Assembly: GCA_910586275.1 (NCBI GenBank)
Contig: CAJUIM010000033.1
Location: 1 to 29,516 of the forward strand
Reading direction: 5' to 3'
DNA length: 29,516 nucleotides
Source of the DNA: an uncultured Lachnospiraceae bacterium
Lineage (GTDB): Bacteria > Bacillota > Clostridia > Lachnospirales > Lachnospiraceae
The notes under the pieces were generated by a model. The model ran no database searches. It saw only the letters and a list, made by a program, of their open reading frames with translations, and had not been told where the DNA came from. The position numbers and the translations under genes were made by a program. Positions 14,565 through 21,664 of the stretch are shown here, piece by piece; position 1 is the first letter of the stretch; every line of letters starts with the position of its first letter.

Positions 14565-14951
14565 TTATTGCTTGCTGCAGCAATTCCCGCAGATTCCGTA
14601 AAAATAGGTGATATGGCCGTCTACTTTTCCGGGGAAGTTTTTTGCTGCCGTTTCCGTGATATGGTCAATGCTTTCCATGTCCAAATCCATGACGCAGCCG
14701 CACTGGCGGCAGACAAAATGGTTGTGGGCAGATATGTCGGCATCGAAGTGGTCTACGCCGTCCCCTAAATGGAGCCGCTGAATTTCGCCCATGTCGGAAA
14801 GCAGCGTGAGATTACGGTATACGGTGCCGAGGCTGATATTCGGAAATTGCTGTCTGACATTTGTGTAAACAACATCGGCAGTGGGATGGTCTTTCCTGCT
14901 GCAAAGAAAGTCTTTGATCAGCTCCCGCTGTCTGCTGTATTTCAGCGCCAT
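14565..14951 (-). CDS. perR: Fur-family peroxide sensor PerR
   Basis: A 128-residue metal-dependent repressor of peroxide-defence genes. Every regulatory-site ligand of B. subtilis PerR is present at a constant offset of 15: H22, D70, H76, H78 and D89 (His37, Asp85, His91, His93, Asp104). So are the four structural zinc cysteines C81, C84, C121 and C124. The aspartate at D70 in place of Glu is a marker of PerR rather than Fur. The winged helix occupies about 5-65. The N-terminus is 15 residues shorter than in B. subtilis. It is the first gene of the minus-strand block with rubrerythrin and rubredoxin 2, and has its own promoter with an operator-like palindrome. Confidence 0.94.
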   Translation of the reverse strand: MALKYSRQRELIKDFLCSRKDHPTADVVYTNVRQQFPNISLGTVYRNLTLLSDMGEIQRLHLGDGVDHFDADISAHNHFVCRQCGCVMDLDMESIDHITETAAKNFPGKVDGHITYFYGICGNCCSKQ

Positions 14952-14970
14952 AACGGATCTCCTCTCAAAT

Positions 14971-14985
14971 CAGTAATAATTACTG
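14971..14985. promoter_or_regulatory. PerR-box-like operator at the perR start site
   Basis: CAGTAATAATTACTG is a perfect 7-1-7 palindrome, the geometry of the PerR box (TTATAATNATTATAA). The core GTAATAATTAC matches it at 9 of 11 positions. It lies 6-20 bases downstream of the perR -10 hexamer, so bound repressor would block the start site. This points to autoregulation. Confidence 0.7.
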
Positions 14986-14990
14986 TTTTC

Positions 14991-15018
14991 ATTATAAAGA
15001 AAATTTCACAAATGTCAA
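14991..15018 (-). promoter_or_regulatory. perR promoter
   Basis: On the minus strand TTGACA (15013-15018) and TATAAT (14991-14996) are both perfect hexamers, 16 bases apart. Transcription would start near 14984, inside the palindrome at 14971-14985. It is back to back with the sensor-kinase promoter. Confidence 0.8.
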
Positions 15019-15059
15019 TACCATTTTACAAAGATTTAATAGGTTTAGGACGGAACTTA

Positions 15060-15068
15060 TGATATAAT
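15060..15068 (+). promoter_or_regulatory. Extended -10 promoter of the sensor kinase gene
   Basis: TGATATAAT is a full extended -10 element (TG, one base, TATAAT), 31 bases before the ATG at 15100. No clear -35 is needed with such an element. The leader would be only about 25 bases. Confidence 0.55.
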
Positions 15069-15099
15069 CGGAACAGTAAGAAAGGCGAAGGAAACGGGA

Positions 15100-16581
15100 A
15101 TGAAATTTAAGACAAGGCTGCTGATTACTTTTTTGACGATTGTATTGCTGCCACTGCTTCTTACGGCAGTGGCATATATCAGTATAGGAAGCTATCTGCT
15201 GAATGCAGAGAAAGAATTCGGTATGGTGAACTCGGATTATACGATGCTGTCGGATCCTATGCATGGGTTTGAGCAGATATCGGAGGAGATGCTGGAAGAG
15301 GTGAAGGAGCAGATTGCCATGGATACCAGCAGGCTGGAGGATAAGGGATATCTGGCAGGCCTGAATGAGAAAATCGTAGATAAGGCTTCTTATATCATTG
15401 TAAGAAAAGGGAACAGAATTTACTATGCAGGGAATGAGGCGGCGGCCAGCAAAATTTTCGGCCGGCTTCCGCAGTTCGGATTTGCCGGCGGAAGCAACGG
15501 CACCAGTTATTATTATGACAGCATGTCTAAATTGGTGAAGCAGCTGGATTTCAATTTTCCGGACGGGGCGCAAGGCAGTATCTTCATTGTGACCAAGGTG
15601 AATTCCCTTATATCGAAACAGCTTTTGGTAGATATGTTCATAGCGATTGTAGCTATACTTGTATTTACCAGCCTGATGCTTACCAGATGGATTTCCGCCA
15701 GTGTGTTCCTTCCGGTAAATGAACTGAACATAGCCATGAAAAATATTGCCGACGGCAACTTGGAATATATGCTGACTACGGACAATAAGGGGGAAATCGG
15801 AGAACTTTATCAGAATTATGAAGATATGAGGCTCAGGCTGAAGGAGTCCACGGACGAGAAATTCCAGCATGAGAAGCAGAACAGGGAATTGGTCAGCAAT
15901 ATATCCCATGATCTCAAGACACCCATTACGGCTATCAAAGGCTATGTGGAAGGGATTATGGACGGGGTGGCGGATACGCCTGAGAAAATGGATAAGTATA
16001 TTAAGACCATTTATAATAAGGCCAATGATATGGACCGCCTGATTAACGAACTTACGGTTTACTCCGGAATTGACAATAACCGCATTCCGTATCATTTTCA
16101 CCGCATCAATGTGGCGGATTACTTTGGGGACTGTGTGGAGGAAGTGGGTCTGGATTTGGAGTCTAAGAATATCGAACTGAATTATTCCAATTTGGTTTCG
16201 CCCGATACTGTGATCATTGCGGATCCGGAGCAGGTGAAACGGGTGATTAATAATATTATCGGCAATAGCGTAAAATATATGGATAAAGAAAAGGGAATCA
16301 TTGATATCCGTATCCTGGACGAGGTGGATTCCATCCGGGTTGAGATAGAGGATAACGGCAAGGGAATTGCTGCAAAGGATTTGCCGAATATATTTGAACG
16401 GTTTTACCGTACAGATGCTTCGCGCAACTCTTCCAAAGGAGGAAGCGGGATCGGCCTTTCCATCGTTAAGAAAATCGTGGAGGATCATGGCGGATATATA
16501 TGGGCATCCAGTAAAGAGGGGGAAGGTACATGCCTGCATTTTGTATTCCGGAAATATTCCGAAATGAAGGACAATGCATAG
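15100..16581 (+). CDS. Membrane sensor histidine kinase
   Basis: A 493-residue two-component sensor. TM1 spans about 7-29, an outside domain of about 145 residues spans 30-174, TM2 spans about 176-198, and a HAMP linker follows to about 250. The HisKA domain has the phospho-acceptor H270 in NISHDLKTPI. The ATPase domain shows an N-box (NNIIGNS, 384-390), G1 DNGKG (418-422), an F-box IFERFYR (431-437) and G2 GGSGIGLSI (447-455), so it should be active. The sensor domain gives no ligand clue. The response regulator follows after 102 bases, and kinase-first order is less common. Divergent from perR, but no functional link is evident. Confidence 0.95.
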   Translation: MKFKTRLLITFLTIVLLPLLLTAVAYISIGSYLLNAEKEFGMVNSDYTMLSDPMHGFEQISEEMLEEVKEQIAMDTSRLEDKGYLAGLNEKIVDKASYIIVRKGNRIYYAGNEAAASKIFGRLPQFGFAGGSNGTSYYYDSMSKLVKQLDFNFPDGAQGSIFIVTKVNSLISKQLLVDMFIAIVAILVFTSLMLTRWISASVFLPVNELNIAMKNIADGNLEYMLTTDNKGEIGELYQNYEDMRLRLKESTDEKFQHEKQNRELVSNISHDLKTPITAIKGYVEGIMDGVADTPEKMDKYIKTIYNKANDMDRLINELTVYSGIDNNRIPYHFHRINVADYFGDCVEEVGLDLESKNIELNYSNLVSPDTVIIADPEQVKRVINNIIGNSVKYMDKEKGIIDIRILDEVDSIRVEIEDNGKGIAAKDLPNIFERFYRTDASRNSSKGGSGIGLSIVKKIVEDHGGYIWASSKEGEGTCLHFVFRKYSEMKDNA

Positions 16582-16683
16582 GCAGGCACGGATTCGGAAC
16601 GGCATATCCGGTGCGGCATGGGGGCGGTTCCGTGACAGGGCAGGAAAAACAAGAAAAAATAAGTCGGAAAGGTGCAGTGTGAC

Positions 16684-17373
16684 ATGAGTAAAATACTGAT
16701 TATCGAAGATGAAGAAGCAATTGCGGATTTGGAGAAGGACTATCTGGAACTGAGCGATTTCGAGGTGGAGATTGAACATACCGGGAATAGGGGATTGCAG
16801 AAAGCATTGGAAAAAGACTTTGATCTGGTGATTTTGGATTTGATGCTGCCGGAGATGGACGGCTTCGATGTATGCCGGAAAATCAGGGAAGAAAAGAATA
16901 TCCCGATTTTAATGGTTTCGGCCAAGAAGGACGATATTGATAAAATCAGAGGTTTGGGTTTGGGTGCGGACGATTATATGACCAAGCCTTTCAGTCCCAG
17001 TGAACTGGTGGCAAGGGTAAAGGCGCATATGGCCAGGTACGACAGGCTTGTAGGCTCAAACCAGAAAGTCAACGATATCGTGGAAATCAGGGGAATCCGT
17101 ATTGACAAGACGGCAAGGCGGGTATATGTGGACGGGGAAGAGAAGACTTTTACGACAAAAGAGTTTGACCTTCTGACATTCCTTGCGGAGAATCCGAACC
17201 ATGTATTTACCAAGGAGGAATTGTTCCGGGAAATCTGGGATATGGATTCCATAGGCGATATTGCCACGGTAACGGTGCATATTAAGAAGATACGGGAAAA
17301 GATCGAGTATGATACGGCAAAGCCCCAATATATTGAGACAATCTGGGGAGTGGGCTATCGGTTTAGGGTATAA
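16684..17373 (+). CDS. OmpR/PhoB-family response regulator
   Basis: A 229-residue DNA-binding regulator, partner of the kinase just upstream. The receiver has the acidic pocket E8-D9-E10, phospho-acceptor D52 in VILDLMLP and K101 in YMTKPF. The winged-helix DNA-binding domain occupies about 130-229, ending in the usual WGVGYRFR. I chose ATG 16684 because the protein then begins MSKILIIEDEE as the family does. An in-frame GTG at 16672 would add four residues, but it sits on the Shine-Dalgarno GGAAAGG (16666-16672). The gene is followed after only nine bases by a pseudouridine synthase. Confidence 0.95.
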   Translation: MSKILIIEDEEAIADLEKDYLELSDFEVEIEHTGNRGLQKALEKDFDLVILDLMLPEMDGFDVCRKIREEKNIPILMVSAKKDDIDKIRGLGLGADDYMTKPFSPSELVARVKAHMARYDRLVGSNQKVNDIVEIRGIRIDKTARRVYVDGEEKTFTTKEFDLLTFLAENPNHVFTKEELFREIWDMDSIGDIATVTVHIKKIREKIEYDTAKPQYIETIWGVGYRFRV

Positions 17374-17382
17374 AGACAAAAT

Positions 17383-18108
17383 ATGAAATTAAGAGATGAA
17401 GATATTTTATATGAGGACAAAGAGATTATTGTATGCCATAAACCGGCAGGAATGGCGGTGCAGACTTCCCGTCTGGGGGAAGCGGATATGGAGAGTGCTC
17501 TGAAAAACTATCTGCGGACACCTTATGTGGGAATTGTTCACCGTCTGGATCAGCCGGTGGAGGGGATTGTGGTCTTTGCAAAGACAAAACATGCGGCGGC
17601 CAAACTGAGTGCGCAGAATGCAGGGCAGACAATGTGCAAGCAGTATTATGCGGTGGCTGTGCCCGAGAAGGCGGGAGAATTGCAGGCCGATGGGGCAGGG
17701 CAGGCGGGAGAAGAGGTAGTCCTGACGGATTATCTGCGCAAAGACGGGACGGGTAATATTTCCAAGGCCGTGGAGAAAGGAACGCCGGGGGCGAAGCGGG
17801 CAGAATTATCTTATCGAATCTTAAAAGCCGGGCAGACCGAAGAAGGGAGGCCGGTTCTGCTTTTGGAAGTGACGCTGAAAACAGGAAGACACCATCAGAT
17901 CCGCGTGCAGCTGTCCCATGCAGGACTGCCTTTGCTGGGGGACGGAAAGTACGGAACAGGGGCGGGGAATGTGCCGGAGGGCAGCCGTCAGATGAAGGAT
18001 TTGGCACTTTGCTGCAGCCGGCTGGAATTTTCCCATCCCGTTACCGGAAAGAGGATGGATTTCCGCATTGAGCCTGCCGGTGCTGCTTTCCGCATATTCC
18101 GATCCTAA
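17383..18108 (+). CDS. RluA-family pseudouridine synthase
   Basis: A 241-residue cytoplasmic RNA-modifying enzyme that converts uridine to pseudouridine in rRNA or tRNA. The catalytic motif is HRLDQPVEG at 53-61 with D56 as nucleophile. The later block GRHHQIRVQLSHAGLPLLGDGKYG carries the family's conserved arginine and lysine. There is no N-terminal S4 domain, so it is a minimal RluA member and the target site cannot be predicted. No clear Shine-Dalgarno precedes the ATG, which lies nine bases after the regulator stop. It is probably translated by coupling, and the operon link looks incidental. Confidence 0.92.
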   Translation: MKLRDEDILYEDKEIIVCHKPAGMAVQTSRLGEADMESALKNYLRTPYVGIVHRLDQPVEGIVVFAKTKHAAAKLSAQNAGQTMCKQYYAVAVPEKAGELQADGAGQAGEEVVLTDYLRKDGTGNISKAVEKGTPGAKRAELSYRILKAGQTEEGRPVLLLEVTLKTGRHHQIRVQLSHAGLPLLGDGKYGTGAGNVPEGSRQMKDLALCCSRLEFSHPVTGKRMDFRIEPAGAAFRIFRS

Positions 18109-18164
18109 ATTTCCAGTGATTCCCTTAAAATCTTACGGAAGCCGGGCATTTTTTTCCGAAAATA

Positions 18165-18179
18165 TCTTATACTATAAGA
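18165..18179 (+). promoter_or_regulatory. Palindromic promoter region before the AI-2E family gene
   Basis: TCTTATACTATAAGA is a perfect 7-1-7 palindrome and contains two -10-like hexamers, TATACT (18168-18173) and TATAAG (18173-18178). A -35 is weak. It lies about 75 bases before the ATG at 18252 and may be a promoter with an overlapping operator. Confidence 0.35.
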
Positions 18180-18251
18180 AATGTCATCCGGAAAGAACGA
18201 TGATGTTTGATATGGACATATAGGGTAATGCTGCGGAAACGGGGACTGGCA

Positions 18252-19322
18252 ATGGAAAGACTGACGACGGAAAAAATAAGGGAATATGCACTGTTGGGGA
18301 TAATTGTATTAGGAGTGTACATAGGATTTAAGTTTTTAAGTCCGTTGGCTGCTCCTTTTCTTTTTGCCTTTGCTTTTGTCAGTATGCTTCATCCGGTGCT
18401 GGAGAAAGCCCAGAAAAGATATCATATTAAAAAGGGGTTCCTGACGGCGGGGATATTGCTGTTGGTCTGCATTACCGCAGGTATCGGTGTCTGGAGCCTG
18501 TTGGTGTTCGTTTTTCACAGGCTGACTGAACTGTTTGGGCAGATTGACCTGTTTGAAGAGAAGTTTTATGTTTTTGTAGGAAACTGCTGTGACGGGATGG
18601 AAAAGAAACTGGGCATGGACGGTGAAAGCATTGAAAAATATGTCTTGGAAAGAGTGGATATTTTTATAGAAAATTTTCAGGTACAGGTAGTGCCGAAGAT
18701 TATGAACCAGTCTGTGGGCTATATGAAAGACGTGATCGGCATTGTCAGCTTTCTTGCCGTTATGATAATTGCGGCCGTTCTTTTGGCGAAGGATTATCGG
18801 CAGATTATGGACGGGCTGCGCGGCAGGGAGGAAATCCGGTGGGTCCTGAGTATCGGAAAGAGGATTTTCCGCCATATCGGCACATTTATCCGGGCACAGT
18901 TTATTATCTTATGTGTCATCAGCCTGCTCTGTTCGGCCACATTGTTCCTGGCGGGAATTGAAGGCGGGATAATGGTGGGGCTTTTTACGGGCTTTATGGA
19001 CATGCTTCCTTTTATCGGCACGGGGATGGTACTGATGCCTCTGGCTTTCTGGCAGATTTTAAACGGATATTATGCAAAGGCGGTAATCTGTGTTATCTTA
19101 TATGTAGTATGTGCCGTCACTAGGGAATTTCTGGAGCCTAAACTGATCGGGGAAAAGATGGGGATATTTCCGGCAGCTATTCTTTTCTCCGTGTATGCGG
19201 GCGTGAAATTATTCGGAGTATCCGGGATTATCAAAGGGCCGTTGGCTTTGATTACGGTATATGAAATCCTGCGGTGCGGAAAGGAGCGAAAAAGGTATGA
19301 AGAAGACGGAGGCATTTTGTGA
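18252..19322 (+). CDS. AI-2E (PerM/TqsA) family transport protein
   Basis: A 356-residue polytopic membrane protein with about seven or eight transmembrane segments in the AI-2E layout. Three hydrophobic helices come early, followed by a soluble amphipathic region at about 115-165, then further helices. The conserved GLFTGFMDMLPFIGTG block lies at about 238-253. The family includes TqsA and also Na+/H+ antiporter-like and sporulation (YtvI) members, so the family name is not evidence of AI-2 export. ATG 18252 is preferred, with GGGGA seven bases upstream. An in-frame ATG at 18228 would add eight residues. Its 3' end overlaps the next gene by 26 bases. Confidence 0.88.
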   Translation: MERLTTEKIREYALLGIIVLGVYIGFKFLSPLAAPFLFAFAFVSMLHPVLEKAQKRYHIKKGFLTAGILLLVCITAGIGVWSLLVFVFHRLTELFGQIDLFEEKFYVFVGNCCDGMEKKLGMDGESIEKYVLERVDIFIENFQVQVVPKIMNQSVGYMKDVIGIVSFLAVMIIAAVLLAKDYRQIMDGLRGREEIRWVLSIGKRIFRHIGTFIRAQFIILCVISLLCSATLFLAGIEGGIMVGLFTGFMDMLPFIGTGMVLMPLAFWQILNGYYAKAVICVILYVVCAVTREFLEPKLIGEKMGIFPAAILFSVYAGVKLFGVSGIIKGPLALITVYEILRCGKERKRYEEDGGIL

Positions 19323-21237
19323 GGAAACGGTTTCGCTGCTTTTGACGGCTTATCTGTTTATTGTATTCTGTATGTTCCCGTTTTATATGAGGAACGGATA
19401 TGTGGAAATCGGGAAAGACAAATACAATTTTTATAAAGCGGTGGCGGCCGGAGGCTTTTGCCTGATTGTGCCTTTTGCCCTGCTGTGCCTGATTTTTCAT
19501 CTGTTGAGGGTGTGGAGGGCAGGTAAAAAGGACGGCATAAAAGGGGAACTGTGGGCTGCTGCCGGGGGCATGAGGCAGGAATCCTTGAGAGAGATAGAGG
19601 GTATAGAGAAAGGACTGCCGGAAACTGCGGGCGGCAGGGAAAGAGAAGCGGCCGGAACTGCAGGCGGCGGGGAAAGAGAAGCGGCCGGAATTGCGGGCGG
19701 CAAGAGAAGGGAAGTACCGGAAGACGCGGGCGGCAGGGAAAGAGGAGCGGCCGGAACTGCGGGCGGCAAGAGAAGGGAAGTGCCGGAAGACGCAGATGCC
19801 AATAGACAGGAGATTCCGGAGGAAGAGGCCGGGGAAGCCTGGGAGCCGGCGGCGTATTGGAGAGGGAGGCTGTCAGGGACGGATTGGGCAGTGCTGGCAT
19901 ACGGAATCAGCGTCATTCTTTCCTACATAGGGTCTGATTTCAGGGAAACGGCTTTTCTGGGAGAGGCAGGATGGTATATGGGGACGGTGATGCAGCTTGG
20001 TTTTGTGCTTTCCTACTTTCTAGTCTCACGTTTTTGGGAATATGAAGGAAAGATGCTGTTTCCTTTTATGGCGGCTGCCGGCGTGGTTTTTTTCATAGGG
20101 CTTCTGAACCGCTTTTCCATCTATCCGATTGCGGTGGAAGGGGCGAATATCAGTTTTCTTTCCACTATGGGGAATATCAACTGGTATTGCGGATATTGGT
20201 CGGTACTGTTTCCGGCAGGGGCTGTCCTGTATTGGAAGGCGGACAGGCTTTGGCTGCGGGTATTGGCACTGCTTTTTACGGCTTTGGGGATTGCTGCCGG
20301 CGTCAGTCAGGGAAGCAGCAGCGCATTTATCGTTTTTGCAGGGGTATATGGACTGTTTTTCTGCCTTTCCTTTGAAAGGGCGGAAGCCATGAAACGGTTT
20401 CTGAAACTGGCTGTTCTGTTTTGCGCAGTCTGTCAGGCATTGCGGCTTTGGAGGCTATGGAGGCCGACGGCATATAACTATTACGGCGGGACGCTGAGCG
20501 ATTGGATTACTCTTTCCCGGGCTACTTTGGCGGGCATGTTGTTTCTGGCCGTGATTTATTTTTTCTTTTGGCGGGCAGAGAAGAAAAAGCGTCTGGATAT
20601 GCGGAAGCTTAAAGTGCTGCGGCAGATTGCGGTATTGACGGCAGTGACCTGCATGGGGGTATATATTCTGCTTCTGGCGCTTAATACCGGGGCGGAAGGG
20701 GGCATCCGGTTTATGGGAAATGTATCCGTACTGACATTTGACGAACTGTGGGGAAGCGCAAGAGGGGCTACTTGGTCTGCGGCTGCACAGATTTATCAGG
20801 AGATACCTGGTCTGAAGAGGTTAATCGGGGTTGGCCCGGATTGCTTTGCCAGTTATTTATATACTCTGCCGGATCTGACCAAACGGGTAAGCGAGCAGTT
20901 CGGAGGGGCGAGGCTGACAAATGCGCATAACGAATGGCTGAATATGCTGGTGAATGTGGGAATCTGGGGATTTCTCAGCTATGGGGGCATATTTATCAGC
21001 GCAGTGTCCCGTTTTATTTATTATGGGGAAAAGGTTTTCGTAGGGAAGGGGAGATATTTATGCATATTCGGATTCAGCGCATTTGCTTATACGGTACATA
21101 ATATGGTGAGTTTTCAGCAGATTTTAAGCACGCCATTTATGTTCCTGATGCTGGGCATGGGGGAAAGCCTGCTGCGGACGGAGAAGAGAGAAAGAAATTG
21201 GGAGTTGACAAACGGGTTTATATCGCCTAAAATCTAA
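19297..21237 (+). CDS. O-antigen-ligase-like polytopic membrane protein with repeat insert
   Basis: A 646-residue membrane protein. Two helices (about 11-30 and 49-72) are followed by a long hydrophilic stretch (73-195), then about ten more helices. A large loop contains the Wzy_C / O-antigen ligase-type motif NAHNEWLNMLVNVGIWGFLS. Such enzymes ligate or polymerise surface glycans on the outer face. The donor and acceptor are unknown, and no glycan cluster surrounds it. The hydrophilic stretch holds 11-residue repeats of the form TAGGREREAAG. ATG 19297 (with AAGGAG) overlaps the end of the preceding gene by 26 bases, implying coupled translation. The frame is open further upstream to 19261, but that start lacks a Shine-Dalgarno. 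Confidence 0.8.
   Translation: MKKTEAFCEETVSLLLTAYLFIVFCMFPFYMRNGYVEIGKDKYNFYKAVAAGGFCLIVPFALLCLIFHLLRVWRAGKKDGIKGELWAAAGGMRQESLREIEGIEKGLPETAGGREREAAGTAGGGEREAAGIAGGKRREVPEDAGGRERGAAGTAGGKRREVPEDADANRQEIPEEEAGEAWEPAAYWRGRLSGTDWAVLAYGISVILSYIGSDFRETAFLGEAGWYMGTVMQLGFVLSYFLVSRFWEYEGKMLFPFMAAAGVVFFIGLLNRFSIYPIAVEGANISFLSTMGNINWYCGYWSVLFPAGAVLYWKADRLWLRVLALLFTALGIAAGVSQGSSSAFIVFAGVYGLFFCLSFERAEAMKRFLKLAVLFCAVCQALRLWRLWRPTAYNYYGGTLSDWITLSRATLAGMLFLAVIYFFFWRAEKKKRLDMRKLKVLRQIAVLTAVTCMGVYILLLALNTGAEGGIRFMGNVSVLTFDELWGSARGATWSAAAQIYQEIPGLKRLIGVGPDCFASYLYTLPDLTKRVSEQFGGARLTNAHNEWLNMLVNVGIWGFLSYGGIFISAVSRFIYYGEKVFVGKGRYLCIFGFSAFAYTVHNMVSFQQILSTPFMFLMLGMGESLLRTEKRERNWELTNGFISPKI
19624..19791 (+). repeat. 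In-frame 33-36 bp tandem repeats
   Basis: Units at 19624-19656 (TAGGREREAAG), 19657-19689 (TAGGGEREAAG), 19690-19725 (IAGGKRREVPED), 19726-19755 (AGGRERGAAG) and 19756-19791 (TAGGKRREVPED) share the core GCGGGCGGC followed by a purine-rich tract. The last four alternate two unit types, giving a higher-order repeat of about 66-69 bp. Unit lengths are multiples of three, so copy number could change without a frameshift. The encoded segment is highly charged and likely unstructured, between the second and third membrane helices. Confidence 0.85.
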
Positions 21238-21260
21238 TCACATCATATATATGGAAACGG

Positions 21261-21564
21261 ACGGGGAAAAGGAATAGTACGGAGAGCAGGCGTGTCAGAG
21301 AGAACGCTGTTAGGTGTGAGGCGTTTACGCAGGAATCCGGAACCGGCCTTGGAGTCTTGCATGAACAGCAGAAATGCGTAATCGTAAAATCCTTTCGCCA
21401 GACTGCACAAATGCAACGTAGCACCGGCGTTAACGGTAAGATGAGAGAATGCGGAGAGACGGTTTTTGGCCGGCGCGGACAGGGCGGCAATCCGGACGCT
21501 GCATTAATTAGGGTGGTAACGCCGGATTTCCGGTCCCTTGCGGGATTGGAGACCGGCTTTTTTT
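21261..21564 (+). promoter_or_regulatory. T-box riboswitch, proline specific (specifier CCG)
   Basis: A tRNA-sensing leader for proS. Stem I shows the AGTA motif (in AATAGTA, 21273-21279), an AGAGAG-type GA motif near 21297 and a GGTG apical motif near 21313. The specifier loop is defined by the helices AAGG/CCTT (21269-21272 with 21347-21350) and CGGA/TCCG (21280-21283 with 21336-21339). These leave GAA-CCG-G opposite AATAGTA, so the specifier is CCG (Pro). The T-box AATTAGGGTGGTAACGCCGG (21506-21525) is unmistakable and is followed by the terminator. Uncharged tRNA-Pro should stabilise the antiterminator and allow proS transcription. Confidence 0.93.
21530..21564 (+). terminator. T-box-regulated terminator
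   Basis: CCGGTC (21530-21535) pairs with GACCGG (21551-21556), with an inner TCCC/GGGA pair, and is followed by CTTTTTTT. The left arm also belongs to the competing antiterminator formed with the T-box sequence. Confidence 0.9.
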
Positions 21565-21664
21565 GTCCGGATTATCTGTTCCGGTATGAGCAAATAGGCG
21601 GACAGGCAGAACAGCTGCCGGTATCCTCCCGGAGAAATAAGAATATGAGAAAGAAGGAGAAAAA

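Noticed and set aside
14992..16779. A 595-codon minus-strand frame opposite the sensor kinase
   Set aside because: The kinase on the plus strand has every expected motif. The antisense product is Ile/His-rich, with no Shine-Dalgarno and no domain.
18165..18179. A PerR box before the AI-2E family gene
   Set aside because: Only the 7-1-7 geometry agrees. The half-sites (TCTTATA) do not match the PerR half-site or the palindrome at perR.
18252..19322. An AI-2 export partner for LuxS
   Set aside because: The family name comes from one E. coli member. Most members have other roles, and the gene is 12 kb from luxS in an unrelated setting.
19551..19930. Separate small genes in alternative frames over the repeat region
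   Set aside because: The open alternative frames follow from the purine-rich repeats. They have no start signals and encode low-complexity Arg/Gly runs.
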